A stretch of DNA of 64,000 nt from Prinia subflava (Eukaryota > Chordata > Aves > Passeriformes > Cisticolidae). Each line of letters opens with the position of its first letter. Position 1 is the first letter of the stretch. The notes under the pieces were generated by a model, which worked only from the letters and a program-made list of their open reading frames with translations, was not told the origin of the DNA and did no database searches. A program made the translations under genes and the position numbers. The stretch covers positions 91,496,140 to 91,560,139 of the forward strand of contig NC_086247.1 of NCBI RefSeq assembly GCF_021018805.1. The letters run 5' to 3'. Shown here in pieces: positions 23,791-35,930 of the stretch.

Positions 23791-25338
23791 TCACAGAATC
23801 ATGGAATTATTAGGTTGGAAGAGACCTTCAAGATCATCGAGTCCCACCCATGCCCTAACACCTCAACTAAACCATGGCATGGAGTGCCACATCGAGTCTT
23901 TGCCTCCTCTGGATGTGCTCAAGTGTCTCAATGTCCTTCCTGAATTGAGGGGCCAGAACTGGACACAGCACTCGAGGGGTGGCCTCACCAGTGCCCAGTA
24001 CAGCGGAAGAATGACCTCCCTGCTCCGGCTGGCCACACTATTCCTGATCCAGGCCAGGTTGCCCTTGGCCTTCTTGGCCACCAGGGCACACTGCTGGCTC
24101 CTGTTCAGCTGCTGTCACCAGCACCCCCAGGTCTCTTTCTGCCTGGGCACTGTCCAGCCACACCATCCTCAGCCTGTAACACTGCAGGGGTTATTGTGGC
24201 CAAAATGCAGGACTCGGCACTTGAACTTACTAAACTTCATCCTACTGGACTCTGCCCATCCATCCAAATGTTCCAGGTCTCTCTGCAGAGCCTCCTACCT
24301 TCCAACAGATCGACACCCTCCCAGCTTAGTGTCATCTGCAAATTTACTCATGAAAGACTCAATACCCTTATCCATGTTGTCAATAAAAATATTGAACAGA
24401 ACTGGCCCCAGCACAGATCCTTGAGGAACACCGCTGGTGCCTGACCCCCAGCTGGATGCAGCACCCTTCACCTCCACACTCTGGTCCTGCCATGCAGCCA
24501 GGTCCTAACCCAGCAAAGAGTGCTCCTGTGCAAGCAGTGGGCTGCTGGCTTATCTAGGAGTATGCTGTGGGAGACGGTGTCAAAGGCCTTGCTGAAGTCA
24601 AATAGACAACATCCACAGCCTTCCCTGCATCCACCAGGCGGGTCAGCTGGTCCTAAAAGGAGACCAGGTTGGTCAAACATGACCTACCCCTCCTATACCC
24701 GTGCTGGCTGGGTCTGATACCCTGGCCATGCTGTAAGTGCTGCATGATGACACTCAGTATAAACTGTTACATTACTTTACCAGGTACTGAGGTCAGGCTG
24801 ACTGGTCTATAATTACCAGGATCCTCCTTCCCACCCTTTTTGTGGATGGATGTCACATTGGCCAGCTTCCAGTCATCTGGAACCTCCCCAGTGAGCCAGG
24901 ACTTTTGGTCAATGATGGAGTGTGGCTTCACAAGCTCATCTGCCAGCTCCCTCACCACCCTGAGATGGATCCCATCTGGGCCCATAGGTTTGTGAACATC
25001 CAAGCAGCTCAGCAGTTCTCTGACTGCCTCCTCCTGGATAACAGAGGGACCATTCTGTTCCCTGACACCATCTACCAGCCCAGGAGGACAGTTGTCTTGA
25101 GGACGAGCCATCTTCCCAGTAAAGACTGAGGCAAAGAAGGTGTTAAGCACTTCTGCCTTCTCCTCATCTGCAGTTACTGAGTTCCCTCCCACATCCAGTA
25201 GAGAACTAAGGTTGGTCTTACCCTTCCTTTTGCTGTTAATATATTTGTAAAAACATTTTTTATTATCCCTTACAAAAGTTGCCAAATTAAGCTCAAACTG
25301 AGCTTTAGCCTCCCTAACTTTTTTCCTACATGCCCTAG
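23791..25338 (-). mobile_element. CR1 LINE, 3' part (reverse transcriptase and tail), minus strand
   Basis: Read on the minus strand this is the 3' portion of a CR1 non-LTR retrotransposon. A 172-codon open frame at 24767-25285 has the RT N-terminal signature (CFYKYINSKRKGKTNLSSLL, ending NYRPVSLTS). The block at 24468-24680 carries FDFSKAFDTVSH, with the first catalytic Asp. The block at 24295-24477 carries [11 protein letters not shown] and FADD, the catalytic core. The 23863-24081 block encodes the C-terminal part. The frames are separated by stops and frame changes, so the copy cannot make a working enzyme. The 3' end shows degenerate ATTCTRTG-type repeats at about 23791-23810, the usual CR1 tail. 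A solo LTR at 25339 splits it from its 5' part. Confidence 0.95.
24295..25285 (-). pseudogene. Degenerate CR1 ORF2 reverse transcriptase remnant
   Basis: The polymerase domain of CR1 ORF2 is traceable over this interval in at least three separate frames. Motifs seen in order are [54 protein letters not shown] and FADDTKLGG. In intact LINEs this enzyme nicks the target and copies its own RNA there. Here the region between about 24680 and 24767 and the junction near 24475 break the frame, so the gene is dead. It is the most clearly identifiable protein trace in the window. Confidence 0.9.
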
Positions 25339-26096
25339 TGTCTTGGTTTGGAAAGACAGGTATCTGTCAGGGAAAACCAGAGTTTCCCTTGGAATGGAGA
25401 ATGTAAAAATCCCCTCCCTCCAAATTATTACAATTTTGCAATTAGAAGCTTTCAGGGAAAAATATGGGAATAGGAATAATGGTTCTTTACTAGGAATATT
25501 AAAAATACAAATGGAGTAGTACAAAAAAAAAAAACAAACAAAAAAACAAGCAAACAAACAAAAGTCCTAGAAAACCCTGACAGAGTCAGAGATACGACCT
25601 GACACCCTGTTGTCAGGGTGTTGGAAGCAGTCCAGATAAGTCTTTCTGGAGTAACAAAAGTTGTTCTGTGAAGTAGAGATGATCCTGTAGAAAAAAAAAG
25701 GGTGCAGTTCTGGCGAGATGAGTCCAGTGTTCCTCCAAGAATTCAGTAGAAAAACCGGCTAAATTGGTGTTTGGGATTGCTGGTTTTATCCCGGTGGAAA
25801 GGCTTTGGCTCCTCCCACTGTGTGGAGCATCTCACAATGGGATGAGGTGATGTTATCAGTCCTGTGAGAGGCCTTAGATGGCCCATTCACAGGTGATGTC
25901 CCTTGGAGGAGGATGGGTGGAGGAAGAGATAAGAAGACACTGCCTTATCTGGTGTTATCAGTTGTCCCATTAACAGAAGGCATCCATCCTCTGTCCACCC
26001 CTAGAGTTACAAGAGATAAAGAACAATATCTCCCAACCAGTTTCAACAGATGAAAATAGAATACACATTTTTGGTCATGTTTTTCAACCCAAGACA
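25339..26096 (-). mobile_element. Solo LTR of an endogenous retrovirus (ERVL-like), inserted in CR1
   Basis: The 758-bp insertion begins TGTCTTGG and ends CCAAGACA, which are exact inverted repeats. It is flanked by the 5-bp direct repeat CCTAG at 25334-25338 and 26097-26101. A 5-bp duplication with TG...CA ends is what class III (ERVL) integrations produce. Reading the minus strand, a GGATAAAACC TATA-like box lies at 25782-25791 on the plus coordinates, so the element is oriented like the CR1 around it. The internal viral genes are absent, as expected after LTR-LTR recombination. The end sequence resembles, from memory, a songbird LTR family; the exact family is unconfirmed. Confidence 0.88.
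25521..25562. repeat. A-rich CAAA tract inside the LTR
   Basis: A run of A followed by degenerate CAAA units lies within the solo LTR. On the element's sense strand it is a GTTT-rich tract. It is simple sequence and probably length-variable. Confidence 0.75.
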
Positions 26097-26101
26097 CCTA
26101 G

Positions 26102-26782
26102 CAATCCCCTCAAATACTTCCTGACAGACCTGACACTCCTTCCAAAGATGATACATCCTCTTTTTATTCCTAAGTTCCTTCAAAACCTTGTTGCCCATCC
26201 AGGCTGGACGTTTGCCTCATCGACTCATCCTTCAGCACACAGGGACAGTCTGTTCCTGTGCCCTCAAGATCTCTGTTTTGAAGCACGCCCACCTTTCCTG
26301 GACTCCTTTGTTTTTAAGGACTGCTTCCCAAGGAACTCTCTGAATGAGTCTCCTAAATAGGCCAAAATCTGCCCTCCGGAATTCCAGTGTAAAAGTCTTA
26401 TTGATTTTCCTCCCATTTCACCAAATATCGAGAACTCTATAATTTCGTGATCACTGTGCCCCAAGAGGCCTCCAACCACCACATCTCCCACCAGCCCATC
26501 TCTATTTGCAAACAACAGGTCTAACACAGTCCCTCCCCTGGCGGGCTCACTCACCAGCTGTGACAAAAAGGTGTCCTCCACACACTCCGAGAACTTCCTG
26601 AACTGCCTCTTTTTCTGCTGTATTAAGTTCCCAGCAGATGTCTGGTAGGTTAAAGTCACCTACAACAACAAGGGCTGGTGACCCTGAAACATTCTCCAGC
26701 TGCTTATAGGATACGTTGTCCACCTCTTCTTCCTGGTTGGGTGGATGATAACAGACTCCCAGTAGGATGTCAGTAGGATGTC
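26102..26782 (-). mobile_element. CR1 LINE, 5'-truncated endonuclease part, minus strand
   Basis: This is the continuation of the CR1 copy interrupted by the LTR. On the minus strand it encodes the C-terminal half of the endonuclease domain, with PARGGTVLDLLFANRDGLVG and GHSDHEIIEFSI at 26264-26659 and DILLGVCYHPPNQEEE-type sequence upstream near 26700-26770. A one-base frame change lies in the AEKK/QFRKF region near 26600. The 5' end is truncated at about 26772-26782, where an 11-bp word (CAGTAGGATGT) is duplicated. 5' truncation is the rule for CR1. Confidence 0.92.
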
Positions 26783-27694
26783 ACTCACACCATGACAAAT
26801 ACATGGTTTAGTAATGCAGGATTGGGTCTGTGCAGATTCTTGTGATTCACATCACTGCAATCCCACTTTGTTTTGGTAAATGTTGCCCCTCAGACTTGGG
26901 ATCTCTTACAAACTGGGATCTGTGCTCACATGCCTATTGCAAAATGCAGCCTGCTAAAAACAGCTGTAAGGAGCTCCCTTTGTCTGGTTGGGGTTCTTCA
27001 CTTAAGTGCTTGTGGTGCCTGATTAAATTAGTAATCAGAGATATAGTCATGCTATTTTGTGACTCTGAGAGCCTTGATTGTGGATTATATTTACATACTG
27101 CAATTTCTTTCTAAATGGAGCTCTTTGTATTCAAGGACTTTAAGAGTCTTTCAGCCTGCGATAAAATCCAGTTTGCTGTAGAGACTAGTTCTTGCTGTGG
27201 TGCCAAGCTCTTGGTTGGGCCTGCTGTGTAAAACAGTTTTTCATTTGCACAATAAATAGGGCTATGTAAGAGTTCATGTGTGGTGCACTGGTTTTGCTGA
27301 CCCTTTACACTTAAAAACTGCATGATGACAGGCTGGCAGATGCATTGAATGCCTGTATATTGTGTTGCCTCAAAAAAACAGAGTTTCCTTTTTTTGTCAA
27401 AACAGGCGTTGGCTTGAACCAAAGCCACATAAGTGGTACCAACAAACTTCGTGGTATTTAAAATCCCTGCATGCATCCAAACCCTTTGGCCTATCCTTCG
27501 TGAAAACAATAGGGCTGGAAAGTCAGGCAGCCCTTGCAGAATATTTTGTTGTGTTTAAAATCCACAACATATGCTAAGACAGTGGTTCTGTCACAGGCAT
27601 GTATGTAGCAGAGGTAGGCAGCAGGAGTGCTCTGCTGATTTCAAGGCTCCAGAGCCATTCAGGTGAATCCTGTGGTTGGAAGACCCTGTTTAAA
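26783..27694. other. Non-coding sequence, no gene seen
   Basis: Unique-looking DNA directly 5' of the CR1. A 132-codon minus-strand frame (27111-27509) is open but has no recognisable domain; I treat it as chance. Confidence 0.4.
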
Positions 27695-27749
27695 TGTTCT
27701 TCTAGTGTTCTTCTAGTGTTCTTCTAGTGTTCTTCTAGTGTTCTTCTAG
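27695..27749. repeat. 11-bp minisatellite, five perfect copies
   Basis: The unit TGTTCTTCTAG is repeated five times without a mismatch. The perfect identity implies recent expansion or ongoing slippage, so the copy number is likely to vary between individuals. Confidence 0.97.
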
Positions 27750-28429
27750 TCCTGTTCAGAACAGGGACAAAAAATCTGATCTACATCAGCTCAGCTGTAT
27801 TCACTTGCAAAAGTGTGCAGGGAAAGTGAGGAGGACTCAGCCTGCCATGATGAGGTGCTCCAGTGTGAAGGAAACCTTGGGCCAGGCTGTGGTTGGAATC
27901 ATGTTAGAGTGGGCTCTAATCACTTGGGGCTTTCTCTACACATGGCCAGAAATTTCACCCAGGTTTGCGGAAACTTTTGCAGGACAAGTTTTCTTGCTTG
28001 TTTTGCTTTGTTTTGCTTCCCCCCCTCCACCGCCTTGAAACTAATGGGTTTCCATGAAAAAAAATCATGCTTCTTTCTCTGATGACATTTGATTCAAGCT
28101 CTGAAAAATTCCTGATCATCTTTAGTGGGTACGGTTTCAAAAAATTTTTTTAGGTGACTTTTTTTAGCAGTACAGTTCATTTGAATACCTTACATTAATA
28201 CTAACGTAAAGATCGTGCTTATAAATGTGTCAATGGGGTTAAAACAGGTTAAAATATTTCTTGCTTTACTACCCTGCTGAAGTAGTACTTCAAATCTCTG
28301 TGTCTTAATTTCCCTTTGCCCATTACTTGCCTTCTCCATAAAAATTTTTTGGGGCTGGATTTTTATCCCTTGTGCTAGGAAATGGAACTCTGATCTCACT
28401 TAGATCTTTGTATTGCTACAAAGTAAATA
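27750..28429. other. Non-coding sequence, no gene seen
   Basis: Mixed composition with short T and C runs (for example 28019-28030). No gene, RNA or transposon could be supported. Confidence 0.45.
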
Positions 28430-28625
28430 ATACTCTATTTAATGGAGTACTTTTAATAATTATTTTGAGGTACCTTAACAGCTATAGTAGCCATTGAGCC
28501 TATTAGAATGGTGAAGCCTTTGGATGAATTAACAGACCAGATGCACAGATAAACTTACGCACTTATAATGAAATTCACTCTTTCCAGAAAATTAGAGTAC
28601 CATCTTGCAGCTTGTTGGAATGATG
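28430..28625. promoter_or_regulatory. Candidate conserved non-coding element
   Basis: The block carries TTTTAATAATTATTTTGAGG, GATGAATTAACAGACC, CAGATAAACTTACGCAC and TTATAATGAAATTC-type words in complex, non-repetitive sequence. The pattern is enhancer-like, but the support is composition only. Confidence 0.22.
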
Positions 28626-31600
28626 CTGCCTAATGCCATATTCCTTCTGCCACAAAATAGTTGCAAATCACTCCCTAGTGAACTGAAGAGTCCTACAGGA
28701 TAGTAAATGGATCAGGAATGCCCCTGGGGTGAACCCTCTTTGACTACAGAGGGTTTCTGTTCAAACAGCTGGAGCTGCACTTGCCTTTTGTGCTTCCTCT
28801 TTTGGCATAGATGTGCCTACAGGCTTGTGGAAACAACCTGCCAGGCCAAAAAACAAGCACCCTTGCACGATGGCCACTGTACTCACTGTAACTCTGTGCC
28901 TCTAAGAAGGCTCCTATCCCTGTTCCTGGCCAACAGCAGGTGCTTGGTGAGGAGTGTGAGGAGGGTGGCATGAGCATGGCGACACATCGGAACACCCTCT
29001 GGTTGCTCCATGGCTCTTGAGCGTGCTGGTCATGGCTCAAGCTGGCACAGGACCTGCCAGTGCGAGGGCACACATTGGTGGGATGTGTAAATCCAGAGCC
29101 AAGGCTGAGGGGAGGGGAGGGCAAGAAGGCACACAAACATGAAGAAGAAGGGGTGTCCCCCAGGCAGGCTGCAGCTTGCCTGAGACGTTCTTTAACAAGC
29201 AGCTCCATCTACCTGGAATGTGCTGTCTCCAGTACAGTCCCACCTGATCACACCCAAAGCAGCCTTTGTCCTTCAATAGCCGTTCAAATGCACTGGCTGT
29301 CGTGTCTGGTTTTGCTGCTGCTAAGTCATATTTAGTGATGTCATCCTTCATGGGAGGAACGTGACTGTTAGGATTTGTGCTCTGTTAGGTGCTTGATTTG
29401 GGGTTTCCCTGATCTTGGATCAATGTTCCTGAATTGCAGAGGTTACAGGCTGTCCTCTAGCACAATATCGGAACAGAAAACCATGGCATACAGGTGCAGT
29501 CACACCCAGCCCTTTTATTGGTATATACAGCCTAGCTGTGATCTTGAAGGAGCTAGTTCCCGGGGGTCCATGTGTTGTTTAGTGTTAATGGCAAGCCATA
29601 AAATCTTAACCCAGGCTTCCTCCTGAGCCTGAGTGCCTCTGCTGGCAACCTGCTGCTCTTGATCCAGGCTCCATGGCTTCATGCAGTCAAATGCTTTTAT
29701 TTTATGTGCTCGGATGTAATGGGACTCACCTGTTTCAACTGCCAAGCTAAGTTAGCAAAATAACCTTGAATCTCTACGAATATTTCTCCTAGTCTCCTGC
29801 AAGAACAGGATTACTCCTCCACTCCCCAAAATGTTAAACTCCCCTTCCTTGCCATTTGGAGAAAATTCAAAGGCCCCCAAATCATCAGAGCAAGAAGCTG
29901 TCACAGTCATACAGTTTCTGTAGGTAGCACCTTTCATGTTGGTTACTGAACTTTTTGAGGGCCTTCTTACTATGGCAGTGGAATTGCTTGGTGGCTTGTG
30001 TGGAACAAATAAAATGGGACTAAAATTGTGGCTGCAAAAGTTTAAAGGAATACTGTTACTGTGTGTTCGTTAATTCTATCTTTGCAGGAGGATAGCAGCT
30101 GCTTTTCTTTTCTTTTTTAACAGATGGAGTGATTTCTCATGTAGTGTTACAGTAATGACCAACGTGACACAGAAGGAAAATTCTGTGACAATATGGTGAG
30201 CAAGATCTTATTGACAGCTCCACTTGGTTGTAATTTGTAAGCTCTATATTGTTGCTCTATTCTTTTTTTTCTACCCCCACCTCCCAAATGCTGCCTGTCT
30301 TTTCTGCCATATAGAATTAGATTTCAAGCTGAATCAAACAGTTTAATTTGAAAGCTTAAAAATCTTCTTAGCTAAAAGCTGTTCAAAATGTTCACAAGAG
30401 TTTACACCCTATCATAAGTTTAGAAAAATAAAAAAAAAAAAAAATAAAAGCATTGCAATTTGAAATGATGGTACAAAAATTATCCTGTATTTAATGTCTC
30501 TGTTGAGACAGCTGCCTTGATTCCTTCTGTAGCAGCTGATGCCTTCTCAAGGAAGGGAATTTCCCCCTTTGTAAAAGGAAGCTTAGCCCTAGCATGAAGG
30601 AGATCACAGCCCAAATGTGAACCACGAATGACCAGAGAGTACTGCTTGTTACCTGCCCTATGACTAAACAGTGTGCAGGGGCTGGAAATAAGCACAAGGA
30701 CATGATTACCAACCAAAATCTGTGACTTCTGCCATGCATAGAGGTTCTCAGACAAAATGTCACTATCCATTTGTAGAGCTGAAAAATCTACCTGGAGGTC
30801 TCCACCCACAGCCCCTCTTTTGCAAGACAGCATTAACTTTGTCACTGTGTGCATTGCTCTGTTAGGCAAAGGGCTCTGAAAGTACCCAAAAGCTTCTCAG
30901 CTACCTTTATGGGGAACAAGCCACAAGGCAATCTATTCATGGGATAGATAGGATGTTGTTCTCTCTTCCTTTGGCTCTATTAAATTTGAAACTTGAAAAA
31001 ATAAAAGAAGAATGTTTGTTAACTTTATATTAGCAAAGTAAAAAGTACAGTGAAAATATTTTTTTAAAGTGAGCGTTGCAAAATAACAGAGATACTATTT
31101 TTCTGTGGATGATAAGGATGATAGAACCATCCAGTAGATTCAAGAACAGTGTAAAGCAGAACTACAGAGACTATCAGGCCAATATGAGGACAGGTGAAGC
31201 CTGCATGTGCTGCAGTCCTGACCTTCTCTGCTCCTGAGAGTTTTATAATCAACCTTGTTCCTGAGCACTGTGGACTAGCAAATTCTGCTCTTGGAAAGAG
31301 TTCCCAAAAACTAGTCCCAGGGGTTGGTTTTCGTGTTTGCTACCAAATGCCAGTGGCTCTAACAATCCTATTGCACAATGTGTACAGTGCTAACACAGCC
31401 ATTTCTTTATAACAGGGAGAAATGCCCCTAAGAGAGACATTTTCCTTTACAGTTCATAAATGGGACTTAACTTTTGTGTTTTCTACACATACAAAATGAG
31501 GCTTTTTTATCTCTATAGCAGATTTGTCTTTAATTTCTGGAATTAGTCAAAACTTGTGATAGTGTTTTCAGAAGGTTAGTTTGAATAGGGGGAGATTAGA

Positions 31601-34600
31601 ATGATTCTTTATTTCACATTAACTGCCTTTAAGATTTCTCCAAGTGAAGGGCTACCAGCCTGCTGCTCAGTGACTAATAAATTTGATTCATCCTCACTCC
31701 CCACAGGGTTATCCTCTTTCTTACTAATGTTTGACATTTTACATTTTAATTAAAATCACCCTCCAAGCAGCAAACCACTAAGAGAGTGACAGATATTCCT
31801 ACTGCAACAAGATGTATGAAAAAAGGGCAATTTGCTAACTGTATCTTCAATAGGGCCTCTCACTTATTTGCTACATGAGCACCTAATGTGTGTGTGTTAG
31901 ACAAGACAATGCCTATCTTAGCATTCAGGGTGCTTCCAGTGCCCGAAGACACTATCTTTTAATGTCTGCATTCCAGTAGGAGCAACTGGGGCTCAGGAGT
32001 AGCAGTGTTTGCTTGATGCTGTACAAGCATGGACACCCTTCCCTTCTCTTGGGCTGAAAGTTTATGTAGCCTAAGAGAAGGGAGAAAGGGCAAAGAAGAG
32101 CAAAGTAATTCTAAGCTTTGCAAGCAATTGTGATAAAAATACTCTGCAGATTGCCTTATCTGGCTGATGGCTGCTCCAGCCATTGCTGAGGGGCTGGTTT
32201 TGTGGGACTTCCCTGCAGAGAGGAGCAGAATGAGGATGACTGGTGGATAATCCTGGTGGACAGGTGTAGACAGGGTGTTTGTGTGAAGACTTGTATTAGT
32301 CAGCATGTTGAGATATCACGAGAAGCTGAAGAGCAGGCAACAAAGCTGGTGTCACGGCAGTCAGGAGGAGCTATTTGGTGGGAAATGAAGCTAGAGGCTG
32401 GAGTGCATATGAAAGGTGTGAGGTGCACGAAGCTGGACATCAACTTCACAACGTGCTTAGAAGGAAGAGGAAGTGATGCCACAGCAAATAATTGATACTC
32501 CTTGCAGAGGTGAGTCTGTAGGCCTCAAGAGGGGAAGTAACAAATGCTTTGGTTATTTGAATAGAAAAAAAAGAAGACCTGAAACTAGAGCAATAGGGGG
32601 GTTTTAACTGCTCTGTACATAAGTCAGAGAAAGGATAATCCATGGCAGTTCCCCTCTAGTGTACAGAGCTTGATGACAACATGATGGTAGAGCCAAAGAG
32701 AGAAGGATGGATGCAAGCAGAGGGACAGAGCAGTGCTGTAAATACACTGAGGAATTGTTGCCTGACTCCATATGGAGACACAGAGGAGGGAAAGACATTG
32801 ATCCACTGCCTTAGGAACAAGTGTGAAACCCAGAACAAACCCGTATGCTTATGCATCTACCTTTGACAGAGAGCACTGGTGAGACATATCCAGGTGTTCA
32901 TGACAAACCAATTTTTTTGTAGATAGCAGTGGCTGGACATGTACAATGTAAAAATTCCACCTTTTCTCATGCAATCTAAGTGGATAAGTTGTGAGAGGGC
33001 AGTGACACAGCCTACACCTCCCTTGTTTCTAATCCAATGCAGCCTTCCTGATTCTCACTGTTGTCTCTTCCTCCATCTCGAACCCAACAACAAAAAATAT
33101 TTTTCTCATATGCACCAAGGCTGCTGGTGTTTAGAATTTGATTTCAAATGTCTTTAGAAAGGACAGCATGCAAGAAGATCTTGCAAAATCCTGCAGGTTA
33201 CAGGCTTGTCTGGGCCTTTCTGAATTATTATATGAAACCCAAAGGAATAGCAGAGAAATGACAACTCCCTTTCATGTGATATTCTGGCTGCCCTTAGGAG
33301 ATGAACAGTGGAATATATGACTTCTGAAGAGAAATATACTGAATGAAGAAGAAGGTGGCTTAGATATATTGGAATATATGGGGAAAGAGAGAAATCTGTA
33401 AGACAGACAGCAAGGTTTTGCATTCACAGCTCATTTCTCCTCCCATTTGGAACAGAAAAGTCAGGGGAACATAGTAGTTCCTCTTGAACAGCTTAAATGA
33501 TCTGCATTTAAGCATTGCCAGAAACAATCAAGTGGGATGAACTGGTCTGTAACTCCAGGGGGACATTTGTTTTTAGTTTGCTGGAATAGCTGCTAGATAA
33601 AAAAACCTCTGTGTCATGTCCTCTTGGAAATAACAGCTTGGTAAACAGAAGTTACTCTAAGAAATAGTGTTTGTGTCTCCTCATGACTTGGTTCTTAGGA
33701 GGCCATGAACAAAAAATGGTAGAGGTGCCCCCTTGCATCCTGATGTCTCAATTTTATGTGGAGGAGGGTCTTGTGTCTGCCCTGGTAGAACCACCTTGGC
33801 TTCCTGAGTGCCATTGCTGAGTGCCTTTGTGTGGTTATGATGGAGAGGGTCATGGTTGTTTTCAGAAGGAAGTTTCTTTGAAAGCTACAGGGGCGTGCGG
33901 GTGCCTTGTCAGAATTTTTGAGTGCATACACGTATGTGAAAATAGGAAGCAGACACCATGTCTCAGGAAAATGGCTACAATGCTGTACAAATTCTTTCCC
34001 TCCATCAGCCATTCCTCAGATATGTTAGTCATAGGTTCCACAGAGGCATGTGGAAGAAAAGAAACCCAAGCTAGCTAAACGATCTGAATTTAAAGTGAAC
34101 TGATTAAATTCCATTAAATCCCTGTGTACATGTCCTTGTTCAGAATTAAGGTAAAGGAAGATAAGTCTCATAAAGGCCAAGTTAATTCTGAAGGAGAATA
34201 CGTAAGCAGAGATTTAATGCATTTTAAAATAATCCTTTTTAGCACTTAATTCAGATTAACTGTACTCAGTTTTCCTCTCTGGCAAAGCCCTTCAAGGGAA
34301 CAAGATATGGAAAAACACCAGTCTGAGCAGTGCAATGTTTTTAAACATCCTACGCTGCTGACTACAGAGAATTGGTGCCACAGCACTCCTGTACTGAATG
34401 GCTGCATGCAGACCTGTCTGTGTTGGTGCTCTCAGGGGGAACAGTGGTCTTGGGAAGGACTTGCTAGGACCATCCTTACTTCCAGGAATGTGCTATGAGA
34501 AATGCTGAAACATGCTGGCAAGGCCTTGGGTAACCTGCTGCTACAAGGAATTTTGATCATAAATGAGATGTTATAAATTTTTTCCTCACAATGAGTGTGG

Positions 34601-34695
34601 AGTCAGCTGATACCTGTCTGCTCATAGTTTGTGTGCCAAAGATGAAGGATGCAGTGTGAATCTTAATGGTTTCCTGCTTACCTGGAGTGATGTAT
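28626..34695. other. Long non-coding stretch, no gene or transposon seen
   Basis: About 6 kb of unique-looking DNA. It holds a poly-A run of about 14 bp near 30431, a G+C-richer part at 28700-29250 with overlapping unrecognised frames on both strands, and otherwise ordinary A/T-rich sequence. Several 90-155 codon frames are open (for example 28744-29208 minus and 30480-30869 minus). None shows a known domain, signal peptide or membrane pattern I would trust. Confidence 0.45.
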
Positions 34696-34712
34696 TCTTG
34701 GGCCAAATCCTG
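34696..34712. mobile_element. Possible relic end of an ancient sauropsid palindromic MITE
   Basis: The word TTGGGCCAAATCCTG matches, from memory, the terminal sequence of old palindromic DNA-transposon-like repeats common in turtles, crocodilians and birds. A related word occurs 490 bp downstream in the same orientation. No complete element is left, so this is tentative. Confidence 0.2.
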
Positions 34713-35188
34713 TCTTTGCTCTTTTGTGTAAAACAAAGCATTGCTTAGCCCCGTGCAGTCTCTCGTTTAAAAAGTCAAAACCTGGAGTTTAAGCTTTACT
34801 ATTGATTTTAAAAAATATATTGCAAACCATAGCTTAAGAGGAAATGGGAGATTATGAATAAATAATAAGGTGCATAGGTGTACAGGGAAAATACAGCAGT
34901 CCATAAATATAGTTAAGAATTCAGTTTTACAGTAAAAAGAAAGGGCATAAAAATGTAGATGACTAAAGCAATATGTGTGCAGAGGAACAATAATATACCA
35001 TGAATTAAAATACGCAAGTATTGGGGACTAAATTGCTTTTACTACTCCACATTTTTTTAAAGTACCTAGAGACCTTCAGGTATAAGTGCTAAAATAAAAA
35101 TATTATTATTATGGATTTTGGGGGGCAGATGAGTTGGGACTCAAGGATGTCTCCTGTGCCTTAGCTCTATAGCAGGTAGTTAAACACA

Positions 35189-35624
35189 TTGGGCCAAATT
35201 TATCCCTGGCCTGCTATAAATACTGTTGAAAGCACTTTGGAAAAGCGCATATTAAAGCTATATGTAAAAAAGCACTGAATTTTGAGCAGGCATTTAAGGC
35301 CAGGCAAAATCAAAGACGTTCTCTCAGGTCTGTTTAGTTTAGGGTGTGGGGAGCAGTTGCTCAGTCACATTGGTCCAGTGAATCTGAGACAACAGCGCGT
35401 GAAAAGAGATGGTGGCAAAATATAATGGCTCCATGTGGGATACATGCTAATGCTAATCACTGGCTAGCCTATTTCTCGGTTTTTACTCATGGATTTTATC
35501 CTAATTTTTGCTCTGATTATTATTCTGCCTCGGTGAACACCAAGGTAACTTTTCGCCCTGTTTCACAGGCAAATTTCAGGCCAACTTTTTCTGCTGCACT
35601 GTGGAGTTCATATAAGGAAATTTG
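35189..35624. promoter_or_regulatory. Candidate conserved element, possibly from an old repeat
   Basis: The block starts with TTGGGCCAAATTTATCCCTGG, close to the terminal sequence of an old sauropsid repeat, and continues with complex sequence that keeps several CpGs (AAGCGCAT, CAACAGCGCGTG, TTTCTCGG, TTTTCGCC) in otherwise CpG-poor DNA. It includes GCTAATGCTAATCAC. Retained CpGs and homeodomain words suggest constraint. A 98-codon plus-strand frame (35344-35640) runs through it but resembles no protein I know and reads into the CR1 boundary. Confidence 0.28.
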
Positions 35625-35930
35625 TCATACAATTGCTTAGGTTGAAAAAGACTTCTAAGACCATCAAGTCCAACCATTAACCTAACACTGCAAAGTCCCT
35701 CACTAAACCATGTCCCTCAAGCCCACAAATACATGACTTTTAAAGACCTCAAGGGATGGTGACTCAATTGTTTATCTGGGCAGCTTGTCCCAGTGCTTGA
35801 CAGCTCTTTCTGAGAACTTTTTGCCCCTAAGATTCAATCTAAATCTCTCCTGGAACAACTTGGGGCCATTTCCTCTTGTCCTATTGCTGGCACTTGGGAG
35901 ATGAGACTACCCTCCCTCTGGCTACAACCC
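35625..35930 (-). mobile_element. CR1 LINE 3'-end fragment, minus strand
   Basis: This fragment is the 3' end of a CR1 copy. It reads GGTTGAAAAAGACTTCTAAG at the tail side, then the typical CR1 words for the 3' region (AAGTCCAACC, CAGCTTGTCCCAGTGCTTGA, CTAAATCTCTCCTGG, CCATTTCCTCTTGTCCTA). The copy is degenerate and short. Its sequence differs from the CR1 at 23.8 kb, so it is a different subfamily. Confidence 0.9.

Noticed and set aside
23801..24424. A 207-codon plus-strand open frame, the longest in the window
   Set aside because: It is the antisense of the CR1 reverse transcriptase region and has no homology of its own.
27695..27749. Direct repeats considered as a CRISPR array
   Set aside because: The copies are contiguous with no spacers, and the host is a vertebrate.
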